Source: Mesorhizobium sp. M3A.F.Ca.ET.080.04.2.1 (GTDB taxonomy: Bacteria > Pseudomonadota > Alphaproteobacteria > Rhizobiales > Rhizobiaceae). Taken from it: 64,000 bases of DNA. Position 1 is the first letter of the stretch; every line of letters begins with the position of its first letter. This document shows positions 16,389 through 24,893 of this stretch, one piece after another. The stretch lies in contig NZ_CP034451.1 of NCBI RefSeq assembly GCF_003952525.1, positions 2,728,001 to 2,792,000 of the forward strand, in the 5' to 3' direction. The position numbers and the translations under genes are program-made. The notes beneath the pieces were generated by a model. That model ran no database searches, was not told the origin of the DNA, and saw only the letters and a list, made by a program, of their open reading frames with translations.

Positions 16389-18221
16389 TCAGCTGTCTTC
16401 GTCGTCGGAAGCCGGCTCAACGGGCAGATCTGCATCGGCCGTCTCGGCTTCCGGTGTATCGGGAATGCGCACATCGATGATCTTCGCGCCGGGGAAGCGG
16501 GCGAGGATCGCGGCGACAGTCGGGTCGCTCCTGGCATCCGAGAAGGCGTTCTCGCGCTTCGTCGTCTCCATTTCGGCCAGGGTCTGGCCGCCCTCGTCCT
16601 TCGAAAGCGAGACCAGCCAGTTGCGACCGGTCCAGGCGCGCAGCTTGGACGTCAGATCGTTGAGCAGCATCTTCGGCGCGTCGTCGGTCAGGCTGACGTC
16701 GATGCGGCCGGGCTCGATGCGGACCAGCCGCACGCAGCGCTTCAAGAGCACTTTGAAGGCGATGTCGCGATTGGCGTCGGCGAGGGCTGCGATATCGGCC
16801 AGCGACTTCACCGGAACGGCGGGCGTCTCGACGACCGGCTCGGGTGCCGGAACGAAGGCCGCCGGCACGGGCTGTGCCTCGACCAGCCGCATCGTCTGCG
16901 CACCACCGTTGGAGGCCGGCATCCGCGCCTGTGCCACCGCGCTTGCGCCGCCGCCATTGCCGGGGCCTGGCACGGCTGCGCTGGCCGGCGCCCCGTTGGC
17001 GCGCGGCGCCCCACTGGCAACGGGTGCGGCATCCTCCAGCGATTTCAATGCCTCGTCGAGCGTCGGCAGGTCGGCGGCATGCGCCAGGCGGATCAGCACC
17101 ATCTCGCCGGCACTGACAGGACGGTTCGAGGACTGCACCTCGGGAATGCCCTTGAGCAGCATCTGCCAGGTGCGCGACAGGACGCGCACCGACAGCGCGC
17201 TGGCGAATTCGGCGCCGCGCCGGCGCTCGTCCTCGGAAAGCGAAGCATCGTCGGCCGCGGACGGGACGAAACGCAGCCGGGTGACGAGATGGTTGAATTC
17301 GGCAAGATCGGTGAGCACGGCGGCCGGATCGGCGCCCGTATCATATTGCGCCCGGAATTCGGCCAATGCCGCCGCGACATCGCCCTTCATGACATGCTCG
17401 AACAGGTCGATGATGCGGGCGCGGTCGGCGAGCCCCAGCATGGCGCGCACGGCCTCTGCGCTCACCGCGCCGCTGCCATGGGCGATCGCCTGGTCGAGGA
17501 TGGAGAGCGAATCGCGCGCCGAGCCCTCGGCGGCGCGGGCGATCATCGCCAGCGCCTCGTCGTCGACCGAGATGCCTTCCTTGGCGGCGATCGCCGCAAG
17601 ATGGGCGACCAGCGCGCCGGCATCGATGCGTCGAAGATCGAAGCGCTGGCAGCGCGACAGCACGGTGATCGGCACCTTGCGGATCTCGGTGGTGGCGAAG
17701 ATGAATTTGACGTGCGGCGGCGGCTCTTCCAGCGTCTTCAACAGGCCGTTGAAGGCTTGGGTGGAGAGCATGTGCACTTCGTCGATGATATAGACCTTGT
17801 AGCGGGCCGACACCGGCGCGTAGCGCACGCGGTCGATGATGTCCCTGATGTCGTCGATGCCGGTATGCGAGGCGGCGTCCATTTCGATCACGTCGACATG
17901 GCGGCCCTCCATGATCGCCTGGCAATGCTCGCCAGGGATTGAGAGGTCGACAGAGGGCTGGTCGACGGTCGCGGTCTTGTAGTTGAGCGCCCGCGCCAGG
18001 ATGCGCGCCGTCGTCGTCTTGCCGACCCCGCGTACGCCGGTCAGCATCCAGGCCTGGGCGATGCGGCCTGTGGCGAAGGCATTGGTCAGCGTGCGGACCA
18101 TCGGCTCCTGGCCGATCAGCTCGGAAAAATTGGAGGGACGATATTTGCGGGCCAGCACGCGATAGGCGCCGGCCTTGCCTGTCTCCAGACTTTCAGCCCC
18201 CACATTTCCGGCTTCGCTCAT
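16389..18221 (-). CDS. dnaX: DNA polymerase III subunit gamma/tau
   Basis: 610 aa clamp-loader ATPase. Walker A is GVRGVGKTT, Walker B is IIDEVHML and the sensor/SRC motif is LSRCQRF. The tau-like C-terminal part is Ala/Pro-rich and then folded. The family zinc finger is degenerate: only one cysteine (GEHCQAIMEG) remains in the segment that holds four in E. coli. I recall this as common in Rhizobiales, so it does not suggest a broken gene. No obvious programmed-frameshift signal was seen. The SRP RNA gene lies about 106 bp upstream. Confidence 0.96.
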   Translation of the reverse strand: MSEAGNVGAESLETGKAGAYRVLARKYRPSNFSELIGQEPMVRTLTNAFATGRIAQAWMLTGVRGVGKTTTARILARALNYKTATVDQPSVDLSIPGEHCQAIMEGRHVDVIEMDAASHTGIDDIRDIIDRVRYAPVSARYKVYIIDEVHMLSTQAFNGLLKTLEEPPPHVKFIFATTEIRKVPITVLSRCQRFDLRRIDAGALVAHLAAIAAKEGISVDDEALAMIARAAEGSARDSLSILDQAIAHGSGAVSAEAVRAMLGLADRARIIDLFEHVMKGDVAAALAEFRAQYDTGADPAAVLTDLAEFNHLVTRLRFVPSAADDASLSEDERRRGAEFASALSVRVLSRTWQMLLKGIPEVQSSNRPVSAGEMVLIRLAHAADLPTLDEALKSLEDAAPVASGAPRANGAPASAAVPGPGNGGGASAVAQARMPASNGGAQTMRLVEAQPVPAAFVPAPEPVVETPAVPVKSLADIAALADANRDIAFKVLLKRCVRLVRIEPGRIDVSLTDDAPKMLLNDLTSKLRAWTGRNWLVSLSKDEGGQTLAEMETTKRENAFSDARSDPTVAAILARFPGAKIIDVRIPDTPEAETADADLPVEPASDDEDS

Positions 18222-18327
18222 TCGCCGTCAAAAGCTCCAAGGACCGCGACGGAAGGCGGCCGATTCCTGCGCACAGTCTCGCCCGCACGGCTTGGCGCCG
18301 TCAATGTCGCGGGAGCAAGGCGAAGAG

Positions 18328-18430
18328 GCGGGAGGCTGGAACAATGACCCGTTCCGGGCTCGTTAGGGCTGCTTCCTTCCGGACCTGACCCGGTTGGCGA
18401 GTGGATCGTCCACCACCAACCTCCCGCGCT
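18328..18430 (-). ncRNA. ffs: Bacterial small signal recognition particle RNA (4.5S)
   Basis: The reverse complement contains the diagnostic SRP loop GGTCAGGTCCGGAAGGAAGC at about 18371-18390. The ends pair: 5' GCGGGAGGTTGG with 3' CCAGCCTCCCGC, giving a roughly 100-nt hairpin. This RNA binds Ffh and targets nascent membrane proteins. Position just upstream of dnaX is usual for alphaproteobacteria. Exact ends are uncertain by a few bases. Confidence 0.93.
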
Positions 18431-18603
18431 CCATATCGGCAATTCGGCGGCGAAATGCAAGGGTAGAGGTGAATGACGCGCCGGCCCCATAGGCGGGAAA
18501 GCCTTCAAATCCGCAGCAGCGGCCAATGAATCACTTGCAGCCACCTTGCCGCCGCTCTAGCGTTCAGGGTTTGAAGCATTCACAAAAAACGAAGGAAACG
18601 CCT

Positions 18604-19023
18604 ATGCTGCCGGGCCTCAAGGCCGGATTTGCGCTGGATGCCCGGCTCGAAGCGGACAGCGAGCAGCTGATGTGGCTCGGCCTGTGCGAACTCAGGCTGA
18701 TGAACGACCGGCGCTGGCCGTGGCTCATTCTGGTGCCGCAACGCCCAGGCGTAGAAGAGATTCACGAGATGACTCCGCTCGACCAGACCATGCTCATCTT
18801 CGAAACCAACATGGTGGCGCAGGCGCTGAAGAAGACGACCGGCTGCACCAAGATCAACACAGGGGCGCTCGGCAACATCGTGCGCCAGCTGCATGTCCAC
18901 GTCATCGCCCGGTCCGAGGGCGATCCCGGCTGGCCCGGACCCGTTTGGGGGCACGGCATACGCGAGCCCTACAAAAGTTCCGAGATCCGTCGCTTTGCCG
19001 AAACCATCAAGGCAGCGCTATAG
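18604..19023 (+). CDS. HIT-domain protein
   Basis: 139 aa member of the histidine triad superfamily of nucleotide hydrolases/transferases. The triad region reads QLHVHVIAR, so the first histidine of the usual H-x-H-x-H pattern is Gln while the middle, nucleophilic His and the last His remain. The start at 18604 is preceded by GAAGGAA; a frame continuing upstream lacks a ribosome site. Substrate unknown. It is followed after 41 bp by nudC, another nucleotide-cleaving enzyme, so a housekeeping nucleotide role is plausible. Confidence 0.85.
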   Translation: MLPGLKAGFALDARLEADSEQLMWLGLCELRLMNDRRWPWLILVPQRPGVEEIHEMTPLDQTMLIFETNMVAQALKKTTGCTKINTGALGNIVRQLHVHVIARSEGDPGWPGPVWGHGIREPYKSSEIRRFAETIKAAL

Positions 19024-19064
19024 ACTGACGCCTCACACCGTTCCGAACAATTTTTCGAGTCCCC

Positions 19065-20009
19065 ATGAGCTTTCGCCTGTTTGACGCGCCATTGCGCGAG
19101 CCGAGCCAGTTCGTCGGCTTTGCCGGCAATCAGATCGACCGGCAATCGGAAAACCGCGCCGACGACGCCGTGGAAAAGGCGCTCGCCGACCGATCGACGC
19201 GGCTCCTGCTGATGCATGGCGGCCGGCTTTATCTCAAGCTGGAGGACGGCAGATTCGATCCCTGGTTTGGGGCGGCGGAAAGTCAGCCCTACGAGGCCTC
19301 GCTCGAGCGCGGCGTGCTGCTCGGCATTTCCGACAGCGGCCCGGTGCTGGCCGTGCCCGCCGGCATCGAGCCGGAGAGTCTGCCCGAGACGGTCAAAGCG
19401 ATCGACTACCGCTCCGTCTATATGCAGGGACTGATCGACGAGGGCGCGGCCGGAGCGCTGGCGCAAGGGGCGGCGCTGCTTGCCTGGCATGCCAGCCACG
19501 CCTTCTGCAGCAAATGCGGCAATCCTTCGGAAATGCGGGCGGGCGGCTACAGGCGACACTGCCCGACCTGCGGCACCGACCATTTTCCGCGCACGGATCC
19601 GGTGGCGATCATGCTGACGGTGACGCGCGAGAAATGCCTGCTGGGGCGCGGACGCCATTTCGCGCCGGGCATGTATTCGGCGCTTGCCGGCTTCATCGAA
19701 CCGGGAGAGACCATCGAGGCGGCGGTGCGCCGCGAGACGCTGGAAGAAGCCGGGATTCGGCTCGGCCGCGTCGTCTACCATGCCAGCCAGCCCTGGCCGT
19801 TCCCCTATTCGCTGATGATCGGCTGTTTCGGCGAACCGCTCAACGAGGATATCCAGGCCGATCTCAACGAGTTGGAGGACTGCCGCTGGTTTGCGCGCGA
19901 GGAGGTCCGCTCCATGCTGGAGCGAACGCATCCCGACAATCTGATCACGCCGCCGAAAGGGGCGATCGCGCATCACCTCATCCGCGCCTGGGTCGACAGC
20001 GCGCAATGA
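19065..20009 (+). CDS. nudC: NADH pyrophosphatase NudC (NAD-capped RNA hydrolase)
   Basis: 314 aa Nudix hydrolase that splits NADH or removes NAD caps from RNA. It has the N-terminal domain, a four-cysteine zinc ribbon (CSKCG ... CPTCG), the Nudix box (GFIEPGETIEAAVRRE followed by EEAG) and the NudC-specific SQPWPFP motif just after it. All key residues are present. It is 16 bp upstream of the Dabb gene, and these may form one transcript with the HIT gene. Confidence 0.95.
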   Translation: MSFRLFDAPLREPSQFVGFAGNQIDRQSENRADDAVEKALADRSTRLLLMHGGRLYLKLEDGRFDPWFGAAESQPYEASLERGVLLGISDSGPVLAVPAGIEPESLPETVKAIDYRSVYMQGLIDEGAAGALAQGAALLAWHASHAFCSKCGNPSEMRAGGYRRHCPTCGTDHFPRTDPVAIMLTVTREKCLLGRGRHFAPGMYSALAGFIEPGETIEAAVRRETLEEAGIRLGRVVYHASQPWPFPYSLMIGCFGEPLNEDIQADLNELEDCRWFAREEVRSMLERTHPDNLITPPKGAIAHHLIRAWVDSAQ

Positions 20010-20025
20010 AAGCCGGAGAGGGGCA

Positions 20026-20325
20026 ATGATCCGTCACACCGTCGTGTTCACGCTGAAGCATGCGCCGCATTCTCTGGAGGAGAAGCGCTTCCTCCATGAC
20101 GCCAAGAAGATCCTCGCCGGGATCAAGGGCGTCACTCATTTCGAGCAGTTGCGGCAGGTCAGCCCCAAGAACGACTATCGCTTCGGCTTCTCGATGGAGT
20201 TCGCCGACCAGGCCGCCTACACCCGATACAACGAGCACCCCGACCATGTCGCCTTCGTCCGCGACCGCTGGATGCCGGAGGTCGAGGCGTTCATGGAGAT
20301 CGATTACGTGCCGCTCGGGTTTTAG
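20026..20325 (+). CDS. Dabb (stress-responsive alpha/beta barrel) domain protein
   Basis: 99 aa. It begins MIRHTVVFTLKH, contains a central FGFSMEFADQAAYTRYNEHP block and ends near FMEIDYVPLGF, the pattern of the dimeric Dabb fold. Function is unknown; related proteins include stress-induced plant proteins and some cyclases. GGAGAGGGGC precedes the start. Convergent with pheA with only 9 bp between stops, leaving no room for separate terminators. Confidence 0.85.
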   Translation: MIRHTVVFTLKHAPHSLEEKRFLHDAKKILAGIKGVTHFEQLRQVSPKNDYRFGFSMEFADQAAYTRYNEHPDHVAFVRDRWMPEVEAFMEIDYVPLGF

Positions 20326-20334
20326 CTCGTCGGC

Positions 20335-21198
20335 CTAATCCGCGATCTTCCACTGCTCGCGCGACGCGCTTGCCGGATAGACGCCGAGGATCCGCATCTC
20401 GCGCGAGAAGAAGCGCAGTTCGTCGAGCGCCAGCTTGACCAGCGGATCGTCGGGATGGCCCTCGATATCGGCATAGAACAGCGTCGCGGTGAAGGCGCCG
20501 AGTTGGTAGCTCTCGAGCTTGGTCATGTTGATGCCGTTGGTGGCGAAGCCGCCCATGGCCTTGTAAAGCGCGGCCGGCACGTTGCGGACGCGGAAGATGA
20601 ATGTGGTCATCATCTTGGCATCGGCCGACGGGCGTTCGGCCCATTGCTTGTTCTTGGTCAGCACGACGAAGCGGGTGACGTTGCTGTCGGTGTCCTCGAC
20701 ATTCTTCTCGAGTATGTCCAGGCCATAGAGTTCCGCGGCGAGCGCCGGCGCGAGCGAGGCCATGGTCCGGTCCTTGAGCTCGGAAATCAACTTCGCCGAA
20801 CCGGCGGTGTCGCCGGCGACCACCGGCTTCCAGCCATTCTTGCGGATGTATTTGCGGCACTGGCCAAGCGCATGAATATGGCTGTGCACGGTCTTGATCT
20901 CTTCGCGCCTGACGCCGGGCAGCACCATCAGCTGGAAGTGGATCGGCAGAAAATACTCGCCGACGATATGCAGCCTGGATTCCGGAAGCAGATGGTGGAT
21001 GTCGGCGACGCGCCCGGCGATGGTGTTCTCAATCGGGATCATGGCGAGTTCGGCCTTGCCGGTCTCGACCGCATTGAAGGCATCCTCGAAGGTCGGACAG
21101 GGCAACGGCTGCATCGACGGGAACATGTTGCGGCAGGCGGTGTCGGAGTTGGCGCCTGGTTCGCCCTGGAAGGAAATTCTGTTGATCTTTTCGGGCAT
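20335..21198 (-). CDS. pheA: Prephenate dehydratase
   Basis: 287 aa monofunctional enzyme converting prephenate to phenylpyruvate in phenylalanine synthesis. The catalytic TRF motif is in DSNVTRFVVL, and the N-terminal FQGEPGANS is typical. A C-terminal ACT domain for phenylalanine feedback follows. Its ESRP motif is replaced by ESYQ (TKLESYQLG), which I believe is usual in Rhizobiales. No chorismate mutase domain is fused. It follows kdsB after 26 bp on the same strand. Confidence 0.95.
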   Translation of the reverse strand: MPEKINRISFQGEPGANSDTACRNMFPSMQPLPCPTFEDAFNAVETGKAELAMIPIENTIAGRVADIHHLLPESRLHIVGEYFLPIHFQLMVLPGVRREEIKTVHSHIHALGQCRKYIRKNGWKPVVAGDTAGSAKLISELKDRTMASLAPALAAELYGLDILEKNVEDTDSNVTRFVVLTKNKQWAERPSADAKMMTTFIFRVRNVPAALYKAMGGFATNGINMTKLESYQLGAFTATLFYADIEGHPDDPLVKLALDELRFFSREMRILGVYPASASREQWKIAD

Positions 21199-21224
21199 GC
21201 GCCAAAGTCTCTCTTGCGGAGGTC

Positions 21225-21953
21225 TCAGTTTGAAAGAATTCGCCTTGCGCGCTCGAGATCGGCGGGCGTATCGACGCCGAGCGGCAGCGATCGGACGATT
21301 TCGGCGTCGATGCGCATGCCGGCTTCCAGCGCCCGCAACTGCTCCAGCCGCTCCCGGCGCTCCAGCGGCGACGGCGTCAGCGCCACGAAGCGTTCGAGTG
21401 CAGCGCGCCGATAGGCGTAGAGGCCGATGTGGTGGTAGAGGGGCCCCTCGCCCCAGGGTGCTGTGGCACGCGTGAAATAGAGCGCCTTGAGCCGGGTCTC
21501 CGACAGCGGCGAGCCGACGATCTTGACGACGTTCGGGTTGGTCTTCTCCTCGTCGCGGACGATCTCGACGCCGAGCGTGGCGATGTCGACAGCGGCGTCG
21601 GCGAAAGGCCGCAGCGATGCGCCGATGATTTCGGGATCGATGGTCGGGAGGTCGCCCTGCACATTAACGATGGTCTCGACCTTGTCATGCGGATCGAGCG
21701 CGGTGAGCGCCTCGAAAATGCGGTCGGACCCCGATTCATGATCCGACCGTGTCATGACCGCTTCGAAGCCATGCGAGCGAACGGCGTCCGCAACCGCGTC
21801 GCTGTCGGTCGCCACGACGACGCGGCCAAGCCCGGCTTCGGTTCCGCGGCGCGCGACATGCACGATCATCGGCACGCCGGCAATGTCTGCCAGCGGCTTG
21901 CCCGGCAGGCGCGTCGAGGCCATGCGGGCGGGGATCAGGATCAATGTCGACAT
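21225..21953 (-). CDS. kdsB: 3-deoxy-manno-octulosonate cytidylyltransferase
   Basis: 242 aa. Activates Kdo with CTP to CMP-Kdo for lipid A inner core synthesis. Visible are [16 protein letters not shown] (nucleotide-binding loop), [20 protein letters not shown] and the C-terminal [15 protein letters not shown]. The start at 21953 is where family similarity begins, 14 codons inside the longest frame. Divergent from cycM, 191 bp away. Confidence 0.96.
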   Translation of the reverse strand: MSTLILIPARMASTRLPGKPLADIAGVPMIVHVARRGTEAGLGRVVVATDSDAVADAVRSHGFEAVMTRSDHESGSDRIFEALTALDPHDKVETIVNVQGDLPTIDPEIIGASLRPFADAAVDIATLGVEIVRDEEKTNPNVVKIVGSPLSETRLKALYFTRATAPWGEGPLYHHIGLYAYRRAALERFVALTPSPLERRERLEQLRALEAGMRIDAEIVRSLPLGVDTPADLERARRILSN

Positions 21954-22144
21954 GGGACTTTCGAGGCGGCCGGGAAAGCGGATGGAAAGTGGCAAAAGGT
22001 CTCACTGGAAGCGCCCTTATAGGTGTTGCAACGCCGAAGCAAAAGACCTAGTTTCCGCGCGATTTAACCGGCCTTCGAGGCCGTTCGCGATACCGACGGA
22101 CGGAGTGGACGGGATGGTCCGCCGGAAAAGGGAGCAAGGGGCGT

Positions 22145-22798
22145 ATGGATTCCAACGAAGTCAACAAGCTGCTCGGCGGATTCCTCGGTACCGTCTTCAT
22201 CGTGTTTTCGGTGGGCATCGTCTCGGATGCGCTGTTCGCCTCGCCGGCGCCCGAGAAGCCCGGCTTCGCCATCGAGGCGGCCGAGCCGACCGAAGGCGGC
22301 GCCGCTGGACCTGCCGCCGAAGCCAAGCCGATCGCAGACCTGCTCGCCACCGCCAATGTCGAGGCGGGCGCGGCCGTCTTCAAGAAGTGCCAGGCCTGCC
22401 ACTCCGGCGAAAAGGGCGGCCCCAACAAGGTCGGCCCTGATCTGTGGGACATCGTCGACCGCCCTGTCGCCGAGCATGAAGGCTTTGCCTATTCGGCCGG
22501 CATGAAGGATTTTTCGAAGGGCGGCGCCGAGAAGTGGACCTACGATAATCTCAACCACTTCATCAACGCGCCGAAGAAGTTCGTGAAGGGCACGGCCATG
22601 GGCTTCGCCGGCCTGCCCAAGGATGAAGACCGCGCCAACGTGATCGCCTATCTGCGCACGCTGTCGGACAGTCCGAAGCCGCTGCCGCAGCCGGGTGCTT
22701 CGGCCGAAGCCAAGCCCGCCGAAGGCGCGAAGCCGGCGGAAGCCGCCAAGCCGGCAGAAGGAGCCGCGCCGGCAAAGCCGGCGGCGCCCGCTCAATAA
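22145..22798 (+). CDS. cycM: Membrane-anchored class I cytochrome c (CycM-type)
   Basis: 217 aa. An uncleaved N-terminal helix (residues about 10-32) anchors the protein, followed by an acidic linker and one heme site (CQACH, residues 82-86). The distal Met is likely that of KGTAMGFAG. The tail is an Ala/Pro/Lys-rich repeat ([18 protein letters not shown]), probably disordered. In rhizobia this family carries electrons from the bc1 complex to terminal oxidase. A clear terminator follows at 22824-22852. Confidence 0.9.
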   Translation: MDSNEVNKLLGGFLGTVFIVFSVGIVSDALFASPAPEKPGFAIEAAEPTEGGAAGPAAEAKPIADLLATANVEAGAAVFKKCQACHSGEKGGPNKVGPDLWDIVDRPVAEHEGFAYSAGMKDFSKGGAEKWTYDNLNHFINAPKKFVKGTAMGFAGLPKDEDRANVIAYLRTLSDSPKPLPQPGASAEAKPAEGAKPAEAAKPAEGAAPAKPAAPAQ

Positions 22799-22823
22799 AC
22801 AATTTGTCATTGAAGGCAACCTC

Positions 22824-22852
22824 AGAAAAGCCGGGTTCGTTCCGGCTTTTCT
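22824..22852 (+). terminator. Rho-independent-type terminator after cycM
   Basis: A perfect 11-bp stem, AGAAAAGCCGG / CCGGCTTTTCT, with a 7-base loop. The right arm ends in a T-rich run. It lies 26 bp after the cycM stop. Confidence 0.8.
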
Positions 22853-22937
22853 GTTAGGAAAACCGCATACGTGGCGACAAAAGCCGTCGCTTGCGGTTTT
22901 CACCGGCGTCAAATGATCTAGATTGCCGGTGGGCGAA

Positions 22938-22980
22938 GCAATTCCAGGAAAAGTGGGATCCGGTTTCCGTTCGGAATTGC
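22938..22980. repeat. Palindromic intergenic repeat (family B)
   Basis: GCAATTCCAGGAAAAGTGGG ... GTTTCCGTTCGGAATTGC, with outer GCAATTCC/GGAATTGC arms. It lies upstream of the yejA1-like gene, after the cycM terminator. Confidence 0.85.
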
Positions 22981-23015
22981 GTCAAACGCTCGAAGGCTCG
23001 TGACGAGGAGAACGC

Positions 23016-24893
23016 ATGACGGTGGGCCGCTCCCCGACATTTTTCGCATCGCTGGCGGTTGCCTTTATCGTCAGCCTGCAGGCCAGCTTCGCCGACGAAT
23101 GGCGCACCACCTCCTCGCTAATCGGTCCCTCCAAGTACGGCGACAACTTCCAGCGCTACGACTACGTCAATCCGAACGCGCCGAAGGGCGGCACGTACAA
23201 CACCGTTGTCGTCGGCACTTTCGACAGCTTCAATCCCTACATCGTGCAGGGGTCGCCGGCGGCCGGCTTCGCAGAGTTCGGCGGCGGGCTTCTCTACGAC
23301 ACGCTGATGGATCAGGCGACGGACGAAGGCAGCGTCAGCCATCCGCTGGTCGCCGAGGCCTATAAGTATCCCTCGGATTATTCGTCCGCGACCTACCGGC
23401 TCAACCCTCGAGCCAAATGGCATGACGGCCAGCCGATCACCGTCGACGACGTGATCTGGTCGTTCCAGGTGCTGAAGGCCAACAGCCCGATGTACAGCCG
23501 CTATTTCGAGAACGTGACCGAAGCGGTCGCCGTCTCGGATCGCGAGGTCGAGTTCCATTTCAACCAGAAGGGCAATCGCGAATTGCCCAAGATCCTTGGC
23601 GATCTGGTTGTGTTGCCGAAGCACTGGTGGGAAGGCACCGACGCCAGCGGCAAGAAGCGCGACATCACAAAGTCGACGCTCGAGCCGCCGCTCGGTTCGG
23701 CAGCCTACAAGATCGCCAGCTTCAAGCCAGGTTCGGAGATCGTCTGGCAGCGCGTGCCCGACTACTGGGGCGCCAAGCTGCCGGTGAAGATCGGGCGCGA
23801 AAACTTCGATACCCAGCGCTTCACCTACATCCTGGATGACAACGCCGCCTGGCAAGCTTTCACCAAAGGCGGACTTCAAGATATCAAGTCGGAGAACAGC
23901 TCAAGGCGTTGGGCGACATTTTACAATTTCCCCGCAACCAAGGCCGGCGACGTCATCAAGAAAGAGTTCAAGACCACCTCGCCGGAGCCGATGCAGGCAT
24001 TCATGCTCAATCAGCGGCGGCCGCTGTTCCAGGATCGGCTGGTGCGAGCGGCGCTGACTTATCCGTTCGACTTCGAGACGATGAACCGCACGCTGTTCTT
24101 CAACTCGAACACGCGCACGCAGAGCTATTTCCAAGGCACCGAGCTGGCGTCGAGCGGGCTGCCGCAAGGCAAGGAACTGGAAATTCTGGAAAAGTACCGC
24201 GACAAGCTGCCTCCCGAACTGTTCACGCAGGAATTCAAGCTGCCGGTCTATGACTCGCCGCAGTCGGAACGGAAATATCTGAAGCAGGCGGTCGATCTTT
24301 TCGCCCAGGCGGGCTGGGTGATCAAGGGCGGCAAGATGGTGAACGCCAAGACCGGTCAGCCGTTCAAATTCGAGGTCCTCGGCGCGGCCGACACGGATCA
24401 GGTCATCTCCAGCCCCTGGATCGCCAATCTGCGCAAGATCGGCGTCGATGCGACGCTGCGCATCATCGATCCAACCCAGTACATCAACCGCCGCAACAAT
24501 TTCGACTATGACGTCATCATCGGCCAGCTCGGTCAGTCGGAATCGCCCGGCAACGAGCAGCGCGATTTCTGGAGCTCGAAGGCTGCGGAGACGCCGGGAT
24601 CGCGCAATTATTCCGGCATCAAGAATCCAGTCGTCGATGCGCTGGTCGACCGCATCATCTTCGCCACCGACCGCGAGGACCTCGTCGCCGCCACCCATGC
24701 GCTCGATCGGGTGCTGTTGTGGAACTACTACGTCGTGCCGCAATATTACCGCGCGGTGGTGTGGCTCGCCTACTGGAACAAGTTCGGCATGCCGCAGAAG
24801 CAGCCGAGCTACCGCGGCGTCGATATCGATTCCTGGTGGATCGATCCCGACAAAGAAAACGCGCTGGCAGCCAAGTACAAGGCACTCAACTGA
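23016..24893 (+). CDS. yejA: Peptide ABC importer substrate-binding protein YejA (copy 1)
   Basis: 625 aa family 5 solute-binding protein with a Sec signal peptide (VAFIVSLQASFA-DEW). Characteristic blocks include FQRYDYVNPNAPKGGTYN and the late DVIIGQLGQSESPGNEQRDFW. YejA-type proteins bind oligopeptides such as microcin C. Its stop overlaps the start of a second yejA-like gene (TGATG). In Sinorhizobium the same A1A2BEF arrangement helps tolerate plant NCR peptides, so a similar role is possible if this strain is a symbiont. Confidence 0.9.
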   Translation: MTVGRSPTFFASLAVAFIVSLQASFADEWRTTSSLIGPSKYGDNFQRYDYVNPNAPKGGTYNTVVVGTFDSFNPYIVQGSPAAGFAEFGGGLLYDTLMDQATDEGSVSHPLVAEAYKYPSDYSSATYRLNPRAKWHDGQPITVDDVIWSFQVLKANSPMYSRYFENVTEAVAVSDREVEFHFNQKGNRELPKILGDLVVLPKHWWEGTDASGKKRDITKSTLEPPLGSAAYKIASFKPGSEIVWQRVPDYWGAKLPVKIGRENFDTQRFTYILDDNAAWQAFTKGGLQDIKSENSSRRWATFYNFPATKAGDVIKKEFKTTSPEPMQAFMLNQRRPLFQDRLVRAALTYPFDFETMNRTLFFNSNTRTQSYFQGTELASSGLPQGKELEILEKYRDKLPPELFTQEFKLPVYDSPQSERKYLKQAVDLFAQAGWVIKGGKMVNAKTGQPFKFEVLGAADTDQVISSPWIANLRKIGVDATLRIIDPTQYINRRNNFDYDVIIGQLGQSESPGNEQRDFWSSKAAETPGSRNYSGIKNPVVDALVDRIIFATDREDLVAATHALDRVLLWNYYVVPQYYRAVVWLAYWNKFGMPQKQPSYRGVDIDSWWIDPDKENALAAKYKALN

